Shown here: one piece after another, positions 1-8,178 of the stretch
Position numbering within the stretch: the stretch's first letter is position 1
Layout of the letters: each line of letters opens with the position of its first letter
DNA from: Cupriavidus sp.
GTDB taxonomy: Bacteria > Pseudomonadota > Gammaproteobacteria > Burkholderiales > Burkholderiaceae
Length of the DNA: 36,336 nucleotides
Direction: 5' to 3'
NCBI GenBank assembly: GCA_031181345.1
Contig: JAPSLC010000049.1
Coordinates: 1 to 36,336, forward strand
Notes under the pieces: model-generated
The model's input: only the letters and a program-made list of their open reading frames with translations
Told to the model about the DNA's origin: nothing
Database searches by the model: none
Translations under genes and position numbers: made by a program

Positions 1-443
1 GCCGAGTCGACGCTGTTCAGCGAGTAGCGCGGACCGACGCCCATCGGGTCGAAGGCACCGAACAGGTCGTACAGCGCGTTCTGCTGACGGCCCAGCGAGA
101 TGGTGCCGAAGTTACCTTGCAGGCCGACGTAGGCGGCGCGGCCGAACAGGCGGCCACCCTGGGCCGAACGGCCGGTGTCGATGTCGAAGCCGCTTTCCAG
201 CACGAACAGGCCCTTCAGGCCGCCGCCCAGGTCCTCGGTGCCGCGCAGGCCCCAGCGCGAGCCCGACAGGTTGCCCGAGTTCATGCGCACGGCGGTGTCG
301 CCGCCGCCGGCGCTCGGGGCGTTGCTGATGACTTCGATGCCGGCATCGACGATGCCGTACAGCGTGACGTTGGTTTGGGCGGACGCTGCGCCGGAGGCGG
401 CGGTGGCAGCGGTCGCGGCCAGCGCGAGGAGGGCTTTCTTCAC
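1..443 (-). CDS. Gram-negative trimeric porin, N-terminal part (cut by window edge)
   Basis: This is the first ~147 residues of an outer-membrane general porin of the beta-proteobacterial OmpC/Omp32 type (Gram-negative porin family). The start is a GTG at 443-441 followed by KKALLALAATAATAASGAAS, a signal peptide ending near residue 22. The mature protein opens with QTNVTLYGIVDAGIE, the usual first beta strand of these porins. Further family hallmarks are SRWGLRGTEDLGGGLKG, the FGRAAYVGLQ strand and GTISLGRQQN. The rest of the barrel lies beyond position 1, so pore specificity cannot be judged. The gene is monocistronic as far as seen, with the M48 gene upstream on the same strand separated from it by a terminator. 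Confidence 0.9.
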   Translation of the reverse strand, partial: MKKALLALAATAATAASGAASAQTNVTLYGIVDAGIEVISNAPSAGGGDTAVRMNSGNLSGSRWGLRGTEDLGGGLKGLFVLESGFDIDTGRSAQGGRLFGRAAYVGLQGNFGTISLGRQQNALYDLFGAFDPMGVGPRYSLNSVDS

Positions 444-565
444 GGTGTGTTCTCTTTTGACTGGTGATGGAAGACTGAAGAGGTCTGCCGCCGGCAGCGT
501 GGCGCGGGTTCGACCCGTGAACCCCTGCAGGCGCAAACGGAGCCGATCATCGCTGGCTTTTATGA

Positions 566-597
566 CACCTTTAAGTAAGGTGAAAATCACGTTGCAA
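566..597 (-). promoter_or_regulatory. Candidate porin promoter with inverted repeat
   Basis: On the minus strand a TTGCAA box (592-597) is followed after 17 bp by TTAAAG (569-574). The -10 region overlaps a perfect inverted repeat, CACCTT-5 nt-AAGGTG (566-582), which could be an operator or a leader hairpin. The leader to the GTG start would be about 120 nt. The -10 match is mediocre, so this is tentative. Confidence 0.33.
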
Positions 598-669
598 AAA
601 AGCCGCAGCCGAGAACCCACATCACCGGCCAGGCGCAATTCCGTGAAGTCATCGAATCGCGCAGATAGG

Positions 670-699
670 AAAAGGGCGAAGCGACAAGGCGCTTCGCCC
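670..699 (-). terminator. Intrinsic terminator of the M48 protease gene
   Basis: A perfect 10-bp inverted repeat (GGGCGAAGCG at 674-683, CGCTTCGCCC at 690-699, 6-nt loop) is followed on the minus strand by TTTT. It lies about 40 bp past the stop codon of the M48 protease gene and separates that gene from the porin. Confidence 0.85.
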
Positions 700-736
700 G
701 AACGGCCATTCACGTCAAGCGATGACCTGCGATGGC

Positions 737-1489
737 TCAGCTGCCCTTGGCGAGACGGCTTTGCATGCGCTTGGCGCGATCGGCGGAGCCCGGGTGCGAA
801 TCGAACATGCCGGACTTGCCGCCATCGAGCTTGGCCAGCTTCTCGAAGGCCGTCACCAGGCCCTGGCGATTGGCCTTGTTCTTCGTCAGCAGGTCGAAGG
901 AGTAATCGTCCGCGGCCGTTTCCTGCGCCTGCGAGAATTGCGCATTGATCAGCTTCTCGGACAGATCGCCCAGCTGCGACTGCGACAGCGCGGCCACGGT
1001 GCCGTTGGCGCTGGCCGCCAGCGCACCGCGCGCGGCGACGGCGGTATAGGCCACCTGCATCTGGCTCTTGCTGTGTCCCAGCGCCACGTGGCCGATTTCA
1101 TGGCCCAGCACGCCGCGCACTTCGTCGTTGTTCATCATGTCCATCAGGCCGCTGTAGACGCGCACGCAGCCGTTGGCCATCGCCCAGGCGTTGACGTCCT
1201 TGGTCAGGTAGACCTTGGCCTGGACCGGCACGCCGCTGTCCTTCAGGCCGGCCATGATCGTGCTCAGGCGCTTGGTGTACGGGCTGTTGGCCGGCGCGAT
1301 CTTGTTTTCCTTGTCCGATTCGGCGCAGGCCTGTTCCGACAGCGACTTGACGTCCGCGTCCGACAGCGTGGCCGCCTTGAACAGCGAGCCGCCGGCATCG
1401 ACCAGGCCATTGACATTGCTGCCGGCGCAGCCGGCGATCAGCGCCGCGGCGCAGGTGGAAAGCAGAGTGAGAGAGAGAACGGTTTTCAT
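737..1489 (-). CDS. M48 family metalloprotease lipoprotein
   Basis: A 250-residue predicted zinc metallopeptidase of family M48 (Ste24/HtpX-like, related to the LoiP/YcaL type). The start is placed at the ATG at 1489 because it begins a lipoprotein signal peptide with a lipobox LIAGC (Cys21); a further-upstream in-frame start would bury that signal. The zinc-binding HEIGH motif is at residues 130-134, and the third ligand is probably Glu190 in ETAAD (190-194). The likely location is the periplasm, anchored to the outer or inner membrane, with a role in envelope protein quality control. The substrate cannot be inferred. Length and motifs are complete, so it should be active. Confidence 0.9.
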   Translation of the reverse strand: MKTVLSLTLLSTCAAALIAGCAGSNVNGLVDAGGSLFKAATLSDADVKSLSEQACAESDKENKIAPANSPYTKRLSTIMAGLKDSGVPVQAKVYLTKDVNAWAMANGCVRVYSGLMDMMNNDEVRGVLGHEIGHVALGHSKSQMQVAYTAVAARGALAASANGTVAALSQSQLGDLSEKLINAQFSQAQETAADDYSFDLLTKNKANRQGLVTAFEKLAKLDGGKSGMFDSHPGSADRAKRMQSRLAKGS

Positions 1490-1598
1490 GCGTTGAATTG
1501 CCCCTGGGTTTTTATTGATTCGTATCACGCGTGCCCGACGAATAAAGGCGCCGCATTGTACGATTTTCGAGAATCCCGGATTGCAAACAACGGCAATG

Positions 1599-1624
1599 AA
1601 AAAACGCCGGGCGGGCCGGCGTTT
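1599..1624 (-). terminator. Intrinsic terminator of the CoA-transferase/Bug/hydratase operon
   Basis: A perfect 9-bp stem (AAACGCCGG at 1602-1610, CCGGCGTTT at 1616-1624, loop GCGGG) is followed on the minus strand by a run of six T (1599-1604). It lies 27 bp after the enoyl-CoA hydratase stop codon and is the natural end of that transcription unit. Confidence 0.88.
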
Positions 1625-1650
1625 CAGGGAAATTCAAAGCAATTGCCGAT

Positions 1651-2445
1651 TCAAGAGCGCTTGCGGTTGACGAATTCCGCCATATAGCGCTGCGGCTCGC
1701 CGGTATCGAATGCGCTGCCGAATTCGGCGACGCTGTTGGCGATCGCCGTATCGACCGGTTGCTCCTCCCATTCGCGCAGCAGCCGCTTCTGCTGGCGCAC
1801 CACCGTCGGCCCGAAGCCCGCCAGCAGCTGCGCCACTCGTTGGACTTCGGCATCGAGCTCGGCCAGCGGTACCACGCGATGGACCAGGCCCCACGACAGC
1901 GCCTGCGCCGCGTCGCACAACTCGCCGGTCAGCAGCATCCATGCGGTGCGGGCATTGCCGATCAGGCGCGGCATCAGCGCGGCGTGAATCACCGACGGAA
2001 TGCCGACCTTGACTTCCGGCATGCCCAGGTTGGCATTGTCGCCGGCGATCCGCAGATCGCAGGCCAGCGCCAGCTCCAGTCCGCCGCCCAGGCACCAGCC
2101 CGGCATGCGGGCGATCACCGGGACGGGGCAGTGGCGTACGGCGTCGCACAGCGCGCGCAGGCCGCCGATGAAGCGCTCGGCGCTGTCCCGCGTCAGCCCG
2201 GCCATTTCCTTGATGTCCGCGCCCCCGATGAAGCCCTTGTCGCCGGTGCCGCGCAGGATCAGCACGCGCACCCTCGGATCGGCGGCGAGCGTGCGAACCG
2301 CTTCTGTCAACGCTGCGATTACCGGCGTGCCGAGGATATTGAGCGAGCCGGCGTCGCTGATGGTCAGGGTGGCAATGCCGCGCTCGTCGATGGCGACGGC
2401 AGCGTGGCGGCTCGGATCGGGAAGGCTGCTGGCGGTGGCGCTCAT
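1651..2445 (-). CDS. Enoyl-CoA hydratase/isomerase (crotonase) family protein
   Basis: A 264-residue crotonase-fold enzyme. The oxyanion-hole segments are FIGGADIKE (72-80) and CLGGGLELALACD (118-130). Both acidic residues used by true hydratases are present at the expected places: Glu124 in GGGLELA and Glu144 in GMPEVKVGIPS. Hydration of an enoyl-CoA is therefore plausible, although crotonases are functionally diverse. It is the last gene of a probable operon with the Bug binding protein (7-bp gap) and the CaiB-type CoA-transferase. This suggests a short pathway in which an imported carboxylate is activated to a CoA ester and then hydrated or cleaved. The substrate is unknown. Confidence 0.88.
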   Translation of the reverse strand: MSATASSLPDPSRHAAVAIDERGIATLTISDAGSLNILGTPVIAALTEAVRTLAADPRVRVLILRGTGDKGFIGGADIKEMAGLTRDSAERFIGGLRALCDAVRHCPVPVIARMPGWCLGGGLELALACDLRIAGDNANLGMPEVKVGIPSVIHAALMPRLIGNARTAWMLLTGELCDAAQALSWGLVHRVVPLAELDAEVQRVAQLLAGFGPTVVRQQKRLLREWEEQPVDTAIANSVAEFGSAFDTGEPQRYMAEFVNRKRS

Positions 2446-2452
2446 GGTGTCC

Positions 2453-3451
2453 TCACTGCAGTTTGGCGAACTGGATCTTGTCGACGACGCGCTTCCAGTG
2501 CTGGTTTTGATGGCGGATCAGCTCGGCGAAGGCCTTGCGCGAGGTCCAGGCCGGAATCGCGCCCTGCTTTTCGATGGCGGCAATGACCTCGGGATCGGCC
2601 AGCGCCTGGCGCACCGCATCGTTGAGCTTGTCGAGGACCGCGTCGGGCGTGCCGGCGGGCGCGCCGAGGCCGAACCACGACGGATTGTTCATCGCTGGCA
2701 GGCCGGCCTCCGCGTAGGTCGGCACATCGGGCAGCAGCTTCAGCCGCTGTTTGGCGGCCACCGCCAGCGGCTTCAGGCGCTTGCCCAGGATCAGACCCGA
2801 AGACGACGGAATATTGTCGAACACCACCTGGATCTGCCCGGCCACCGCGTCGTTCAGCGCCGGTCCCAGGCCCTTGTAGGGAACGTGCAGCATCCGCGTG
2901 CCGGTCTCGCTCATGAACAGCTCGCCGTTCATATGGCTCAGGCCCCCGTTGCCGGAGGAGCCGAACGAGTACTTGCCCGGGTTTGCCTTCAGCAGCTTGA
3001 TGAAGGACGCGACGTCGGTGGCGGGAAAAGAAGGATTGACCACCAGCACGTTGGGCACATCGGCGAGATTGCTGATTGGCGCAAAGTCCTTGACCGGGTC
3101 GTACGGCGTCTTCACGTAGACATTGGGGTTGACTGCGTGCGAGCTTTCGACCTCCATCACCAGCGTGTAGCCGTCGGGCGGCTGCTTGGCCGCATAGGCG
3201 CTGCCGACCGCGCCGCCCGCGCCCGGGCGGTTCTCGACCACCACGGGCTGCGTCAGAATGGCGCCCATCTTCGAGCCGACGATCCGGGCCAGGATGTCGG
3301 TGGTACCGCCGGCCGCGTAGGGCACGATCAGCTTGATTGGCTTGCTCGGATAACCGTCGGCATGCGCGTGGGTGGCGACGGCGGCCGTGGCGACTGCCGC
3401 GGCGATCAGCTGGATGGTCTTGCGCGCGGTGGCGCGATGCGGATGTTGCAA
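2453..3451 (-). CDS. Tripartite tricarboxylate transporter substrate-binding protein (Bug family)
   Basis: A 332-residue periplasmic solute-binding protein of the Bug/TctC family, which is greatly expanded in Burkholderiales. A signal peptide spans about residues 1-31 (AAAVATAAVATHAHA). It is followed by the family opening YPSKPIKLIVPYAAGGTTD and the ligand-loop motif VENRPGAGGAVGS, and the PDGYTL and LPDVPTYAEAGLP segments are also typical. No TctA/TctB membrane genes occur here, so it is an orphan binding protein, as is common in this group. It lies between the CoA-transferase (57-bp gap) and the enoyl-CoA hydratase (7-bp gap), so its ligand is probably the acid those enzymes process. That is inference. 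Confidence 0.92.
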   Translation of the reverse strand: MQHPHRATARKTIQLIAAAVATAAVATHAHADGYPSKPIKLIVPYAAGGTTDILARIVGSKMGAILTQPVVVENRPGAGGAVGSAYAAKQPPDGYTLVMEVESSHAVNPNVYVKTPYDPVKDFAPISNLADVPNVLVVNPSFPATDVASFIKLLKANPGKYSFGSSGNGGLSHMNGELFMSETGTRMLHVPYKGLGPALNDAVAGQIQVVFDNIPSSSGLILGKRLKPLAVAAKQRLKLLPDVPTYAEAGLPAMNNPSWFGLGAPAGTPDAVLDKLNDAVRQALADPEVIAAIEKQGAIPAWTSRKAFAELIRHQNQHWKRVVDKIQFAKLQ

Positions 3452-3508
3452 GGGTGTCTCCTCGTCGGTCTTCGTCGGTGTTGGTATGGAAAGGGAATCA
3501 GGCAGAAG

Positions 3509-4660
3509 TCAGGCGCCGTGCTCGCCCAGCAGCGGCGGCGGAGACAGCGAGGCGGCAGGCGCGTCCGGCAGCATCGGATTGCGCACCATCGGAATGCGGC
3601 CGAGCGTCGGATGTTCGGCGTATTGCAGCAGGCCGCGATGCCGGACCTGCGGATGCGCGAACACCTCCTCGATCGAGTGGATCGGCCCCCATGGCACGCC
3701 AGCCGCATCAAAGGCATCGGTCCACTGCCGACGGGAGCGGGTCGCGAATACCTGCGCCAGCAACGTCCGCAATGCCGGCAGATTGGCGATACGCGCGCTG
3801 TTGGTGCGATAGCGCGCATCCGAGGGAAGGTCGGACAGGCCGGCCACCTCGCAGAAGCGCGCGAACTGCGCATCGTTGCCGATCGCCAGGATCAGATGGC
3901 CATCGGCGCAGCGGAACACCTCGTAGGGCGCGCAATTCGGATGCGCATTGCCGCTGCGGGGCGGATTGCGGCCGGAAAACAGGTAGTTGGCGCCCTGGTT
4001 GGCATTGAGTGCGACCGCGACGTCGAGCAGCGCGATGTCCAGATGCTGCCCCACGCCGCTGGCCTGGCGCTGGAACAGCGCGGCCAGCACCGCCGAGGTG
4101 GCATACATGCCGGTGCTCAGGTCGACGACCGCGACGCCGGTGCGCAGCGGTCCCTCGCCGGGCGTGCCGTCGGGTTGGCCGGTATAGCTCATCAGGCCGC
4201 CCATGCCCTGGAACACGTAGTCGTAGCCCGGCTTGTCGGCCATCGGGCCGCTTTGGCCGAAGCCGGTGATCGACAGGTAGACCAGCCGCGGGTTGCGCGT
4301 CTTCAGGCTTGCATAGTCCAACCCGTAGCGCCGCAGCGTGCCGGCCTTGAAGTTCTCGACCAGCACGTCGGCCTCGTCGGCCAGCGTCAGGATGGCGGCC
4401 TTGCCTTCCGCGGTGGTGAAGTCGACCGCCAGCGAGCGCTTGCCGCGATTGCAGCAGGCGAAATAGGCGGACATGCAATCGCCGCCGTCGGCCGATTGCA
4501 GATAGGGCGGGCCCCAGCCGCGCGTATCGTCGCCGCGCTCCGGGTGCTCGATCTTGGTGACCTCGGCACCGAGGTCGGCCAGATTCTGGGTACACCAGGG
4601 CCCGGCAAGAATTCGGGACAGGTCCAGCACCTTGATGCCGGACAGGGCCTTGTGCAGCAT
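3509..4660 (-). CDS. CaiB/BaiF family (class III) CoA-transferase
   Basis: A 383-residue class III CoA-transferase that would move CoA between carboxylic acids. The start is put at the ATG at 4660, which opens MLHKALSGIKVLDLSRILAG, the normal family N-terminus, preceded by GGAGACCCC. Family marks are GPWCTQNLADLGAEVTKIE (20-38), FTTAEGK and DVLVENFKAG. The catalytic aspartate equivalent to Asp169 of formyl-CoA transferase is Asp180 in AVVDLSTG. It is the first gene of the three-gene set with the Bug binding protein and the crotonase, and lies directly downstream of the LysR regulator. The acyl donor and acceptor are unknown. Confidence 0.92.
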   Translation of the reverse strand: MLHKALSGIKVLDLSRILAGPWCTQNLADLGAEVTKIEHPERGDDTRGWGPPYLQSADGGDCMSAYFACCNRGKRSLAVDFTTAEGKAAILTLADEADVLVENFKAGTLRRYGLDYASLKTRNPRLVYLSITGFGQSGPMADKPGYDYVFQGMGGLMSYTGQPDGTPGEGPLRTGVAVVDLSTGMYATSAVLAALFQRQASGVGQHLDIALLDVAVALNANQGANYLFSGRNPPRSGNAHPNCAPYEVFRCADGHLILAIGNDAQFARFCEVAGLSDLPSDARYRTNSARIANLPALRTLLAQVFATRSRRQWTDAFDAAGVPWGPIHSIEEVFAHPQVRHRGLLQYAEHPTLGRIPMVRNPMLPDAPAASLSPPPLLGEHGA

Positions 4661-4784
4661 GGGGTCTCCGCGTCGATTCGATCGCGGAGCAGTATATTTT
4701 TGCGCCGGGCGGCCAACCAGTCGAATGTCTTCAAGCCACCGTTCGCGGCAATTCAACGGTACGGCCGGGGTGCGTCCCGTTCCG

Positions 4785-5717
4785 TCACGGCAGCGCGTCG
4801 CGCGTCGCGGCCACGTGCGGATCGCCCAGCAAGAACTCGGCGAAGGCCTCGGCGAAGGCGGGCAGCCTGCCCGGTGGCGGCAGCACCAGATTCAGCTGGC
4901 GCCGTGCCCAGTCCTCGGCCAGCCGCACCCCGACCACGCGGCCGTCGCGCAGCGAGGTCGCGGCCACGCTGCGCGGGACCAGCGCCAGCCCCACGCCGGC
5001 TTCGACCAGCGCCAGCACCGCATCGAAGGTCGGCGCATGCAGGCGGACATTCGGCGTTCGTCCCAGCCGGTGCGCGGTATCGCGCAGGAAGACCACATTG
5101 CTGGTATCGCGCCCCGGGCAGACGAAATCGTGGTCCAGCGCCGCGCCGAAGCGCACGCCGCCGGGCTGCGCCTCGGCCTCGCGCGTCAGCGGGTGGTCGG
5201 CCGGCACTGCCAGGATCAGTTCGTCGACCGCATACGGCATCCAGCGCGCGCCCTGCGTTTCGACTTCGCCGGCCAGCACCCCCACGTCGGCTTCTCCTGC
5301 GGCGATGGCGGCCGCGATCTCGCGGCTGGCCCGTTCCTCCAGGTCGATATTGACTTCGGGATGGGCGTTCAGGAAGCGGCTCACGCTCGGCAGAATGAAG
5401 CCGTTCAGCGAACTGCTGTTGGCGATCAAACGGATATTGCCCTTCAAGCCCGCGGAAAACCGCCCCAGCTCGCCGTGCATCCGCTCGAGGCCGCGCAGCA
5501 GCTCGCGCACGTGGCCGAGCAGCGCGGTGCCGGCCGCGGTCAACTCCATGCCGCGCGCCGCCCGCACGAACAACGGCGTGCCGAGTGCCAGCTCGAGGTT
5601 CTTGAGCCGATAGCTCGCCGCCGATGCGGTGATATGGATGGCGGCGGCGCCGCCGGACAGGCTTTGCGAGTCGGCGATGGCCTGGAACAGCCGAAGGTCC
5701 GTCAATTCGTAGCGCAC
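4785..5717 (-). CDS. LysR family transcriptional regulator
   Basis: A 310-residue LysR-type regulator. The N-terminal winged helix-turn-helix (about residues 4-62) contains LRLFQAIADSQSLSGGAAAI and LELALGTPLFVR. A periplasmic-binding-like effector domain follows from about residue 90. It lies on the same strand upstream of the CoA-transferase with 124 bp between them, an arrangement in which the regulator commonly controls the genes that follow. Here control of the CoA-transferase/Bug/crotonase set is inferred from position only. An inducer CoA-precursor acid would be the natural guess. Confidence 0.9.
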   Translation of the reverse strand: MRYELTDLRLFQAIADSQSLSGGAAAIHITASAASYRLKNLELALGTPLFVRAARGMELTAAGTALLGHVRELLRGLERMHGELGRFSAGLKGNIRLIANSSSLNGFILPSVSRFLNAHPEVNIDLEERASREIAAAIAAGEADVGVLAGEVETQGARWMPYAVDELILAVPADHPLTREAEAQPGGVRFGAALDHDFVCPGRDTSNVVFLRDTAHRLGRTPNVRLHAPTFDAVLALVEAGVGLALVPRSVAATSLRDGRVVGVRLAEDWARRQLNLVLPPPGRLPAFAEAFAEFLLGDPHVAATRDALP

Positions 5718-5823
5718 CGGGTTCTCTCTGGCGGGTCGATCGGTGGGCGATGCAATGCATTGCGTGCCCGGTGTCGCATTCTAAGCGCGGCCACGTCGGA
5801 CGCTCGCGTTACCGTGCCCAGGG

Positions 5824-7170
5824 CTACAGGCCGAACGGATACGTCTCCGGCATGCCGCTGCGAACCGCGGTGGGCAACGCCTTCACTGCCTCGGTCCGAT
5901 CGAACCACACCAGGGCATCGAACTGCTGCGGCAGGCAGGCGAACGCATAGTGGCTGGCGAACTCGGTATCGGGCCGGTAGACCACGCCGATGAAGCGCTC
6001 CTGGCGCGGCACGGTCAGCAGCGCGCGCGCCTGCTCGTGGACGCCCTCACGCAGGTCGATGAAGCAGCGGTCGATGCCGGTGCGCTGGAACAGCGCCTCG
6101 TAGCTGTCGGCGCGCGCGGGCACGACGTCCATCACCTGCATCGGCCCGTCCCAGTCGGGCGCCGCGGCGACAGTGCCGCGTGACGTGGAGAAGCCAATCA
6201 GCGCCGCCTCCCTGCCGAAGCGCGCACGGCATAGCCGGCCGATATTGGTCTCGCCATGGTCGCGGCCCATCGCGGTCGCGTCGGCATCGCCGATATGCGA
6301 GTTGTGCGCCCATACCACCGCCTTGGCACGGGGCGCGTAGGTGTCCAGCAGCCGCGCCAGCGTGTCGAACATATGGGTGTCGCGCAGATTCCAGCTTTCC
6401 GGGCCGCCGTAGTACATCAGCCGGTAGTACTGCTCGGCCGAGGCCACCAGATGCGCGTTCTGCGCGGCGTCGAAGAACGGCTCCTTGCCCCGCATCGCAT
6501 AGTCGAGCTGCTTCTCGAGCAGCGCCTGCAGCTGCGCGATGACCTGGCCCTCGCAATCGCGCGCCCGGCCGGACAACACCGCGCGGCCGTAGCGCGACGG
6601 GTCCTCGCGCCACGGCAGCAGGCAGCCGTAGCGTTCCCGCGCCTCGCGTGCGCCGTCGGGATCGACGCGGTTCAGATAGCCGAGCACGGTGGAGATCGAG
6701 CTGCCCAGGCTGTAGATGTCGAGGCCGAAGAAGCCCGCCCGTTGATCTGGCGTGCGTTGGGCGTTGTAGCCGCGCATCCATTCGACCAGCGCCTCCACCG
6801 ACGTATTGCGCCACATCCAGGTCGGAAAACGCCGGAACGGCGGTTCCTGGTGTTCGGCGGCGGGCCGTTGCCGGACATAGCGGTCGATCGCGGCGGCATC
6901 GGGCCAGTCGGCCTCCACGGCGACGATCCGAAAGCCGTGCCGCTCGATCAGCCGTCGCGTGAATGCGGCCCGGGCATCGTAGAACTGCGCGGTGCCGTGC
7001 GTCGATTCGCCAAGCAACACCACGCGGCAGTCCGCAAACCGGTCCACCGCCGCCGCAAATCCCGCATCGTCGATGGCGGGCAGCCGCTCGGCCGACTCGG
7101 CGATCGTCTCGACGATATCGGTGTCGGCGAGCAGCTGGCCGGTGATGGGATCGTGCAGTGCCCTGGTCAT
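5824..7170 (-). CDS. Erythromycin esterase-like hydrolase
   Basis: A 448-residue member of the erythromycin-esterase family. The residues corresponding to the EreB/EreC active site are present: Glu55 and His58 in LGESTHGT, Glu86 in VAVEADWPD, and His289/His292 in WAHNSHIGD. Family members of this chromosomal kind are often not macrolide-resistance enzymes, so resistance should not be assumed. It lies 30 bp downstream of a protein-L-isoaspartate methyltransferase gene on the same strand, which suggests one transcript and perhaps a shared role in repair or detoxification. The native substrate is unknown. Confidence 0.88.
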   Translation of the reverse strand: MTRALHDPITGQLLADTDIVETIAESAERLPAIDDAGFAAAVDRFADCRVVLLGESTHGTAQFYDARAAFTRRLIERHGFRIVAVEADWPDAAAIDRYVRQRPAAEHQEPPFRRFPTWMWRNTSVEALVEWMRGYNAQRTPDQRAGFFGLDIYSLGSSISTVLGYLNRVDPDGAREARERYGCLLPWREDPSRYGRAVLSGRARDCEGQVIAQLQALLEKQLDYAMRGKEPFFDAAQNAHLVASAEQYYRLMYYGGPESWNLRDTHMFDTLARLLDTYAPRAKAVVWAHNSHIGDADATAMGRDHGETNIGRLCRARFGREAALIGFSTSRGTVAAAPDWDGPMQVMDVVPARADSYEALFQRTGIDRCFIDLREGVHEQARALLTVPRQERFIGVVYRPDTEFASHYAFACLPQQFDALVWFDRTEAVKALPTAVRSGMPETYPFGL

Positions 7171-7200
7171 GTCGGTTCTCCGCGGAATCGTCGATGCCTC

Positions 7201-7905
7201 TCAATCTCCATCGCCGGCATTCTCGTTGCCGGCCTCCTCGGCCGTGCGCGCGACGAGCGGCACGAAGGCGACGGCGGCGAGATCCTCGCGCTCCAGCGTG
7301 CCGTCCGCACGCTTGCCGATGCGCAGCAGCCGTTGCGCGTGGCCGGGATGGCCGTGCGGCATCACCAGCGTGCCGCCCGGTGCGAGTTGCGCCAGCCAGG
7401 CCGCGGGGATGTCGGGACTGGCGGCGGCCGAGACGATCGCGTCGTACGGCGCGCCTGCTTCCCAGCCTGCGGTGCCGTCGGCCAGATGGACTTCGACGTT
7501 ATCGAAGCCCAGCGCACGCAGCACCTCGCCGGCACGCTCGGCCAGCCGCCGCCAGCGCTCCAGCGTGATGACGCGCGCCGCGATGCGTGCCATCACCGCG
7601 GCCGCATAGCCCGAGCCGGTGCCGATCTCCAGCACGCGCGAGGCGGGATGCAGTCGCGCGGCCTCGACCATGCGCGCGACGATATAGGGCTGCGAGATGG
7701 TTTGGCCCGAGCCGATCGACAGCGGCGCGTCGTCGTAGGCCGATTGGCGCAGCGCGTCGGGCACAAAGCGTTCGCGCGGCACCTCGCGCATGGCCGCCAG
7801 TACCGCGGGATCGCGAATGCCGCGCGCGGCGATCTGCAGCTCGACCATGCGCTGCCGGTAGCGTTCGGCCTGGTGTTCCGGGCCGTTGAAGAGAGGGGGA
7901 GTCAT
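7201..7905 (-). CDS. pcm: Protein-L-isoaspartate O-methyltransferase
   Basis: A 234-residue SAM-dependent methyltransferase of the PCMT family, which methylates L-isoaspartyl residues so that damaged proteins can be repaired. Visible motifs are RERFVPD (44-50), the family-specific GSGQTISQPYIVARM (65-79), the SAM-binding VLEIGTGSGY (91-100), and LAPGGTLVMPHG near the C-terminus. It is the first gene of a probable two-gene transcript with the erythromycin-esterase-like gene. It lacks the surE/nlpD/rpoS neighbourhood of the housekeeping pcm, so this may be a second, accessory copy. Confidence 0.9.
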   Translation of the reverse strand: MTPPLFNGPEHQAERYRQRMVELQIAARGIRDPAVLAAMREVPRERFVPDALRQSAYDDAPLSIGSGQTISQPYIVARMVEAARLHPASRVLEIGTGSGYAAAVMARIAARVITLERWRRLAERAGEVLRALGFDNVEVHLADGTAGWEAGAPYDAIVSAAASPDIPAAWLAQLAPGGTLVMPHGHPGHAQRLLRIGKRADGTLEREDLAAVAFVPLVARTAEEAGNENAGDGD

Positions 7906-8178
7906 GGCGGATAGGCGCGACCGATGTGGCGCATGTGGTGTTTCGCGGAGTACGCATCGACCGTGCCACCGACTGCGGCGGCAGATCCCGCGGGCTTTCG
8001 ATCACGTCGTTTCGCCGGCCTTCGCGCGGCTGGAAGAACCTTCACGGGCCCGCGTACAAGGCGTGTAAATGCTCCATCCGCGTGCGCGACGCGATGGGCG
8101 CGATGTCACTGGCGTTGTTCTTGCGTACCGCTCGGCTTCTTTTCCACCGCCGTCCGGCGACTTCCAAGGAGCATGACG
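7906..8178. other. Intergenic region, no gene seen
   Basis: 273 bp between two divergent genes, pcm (minus) and the unrecognised plus-strand gene at 8179. Promoters for both should lie here, but no convincing -35/-10 pair stood out. The only clear signal is AAGGAG at 8166-8171, the ribosome binding site of the next gene. Confidence 0.5.

Noticed and set aside
2000..5353. A 1117-codon open frame on the plus strand
   Set aside because: It runs antisense through the crotonase, Bug and CoA-transferase genes and into the LysR gene, all with clear domains. Its translation is Arg/Ala/Gly/His-rich without family motifs, a known artefact of GC-rich DNA.
5824..7170. Macrolide-resistance gene
   Set aside because: The family match is clear, but the chromosomal pairing with pcm and the wide spread of non-resistance members do not support a resistance claim.
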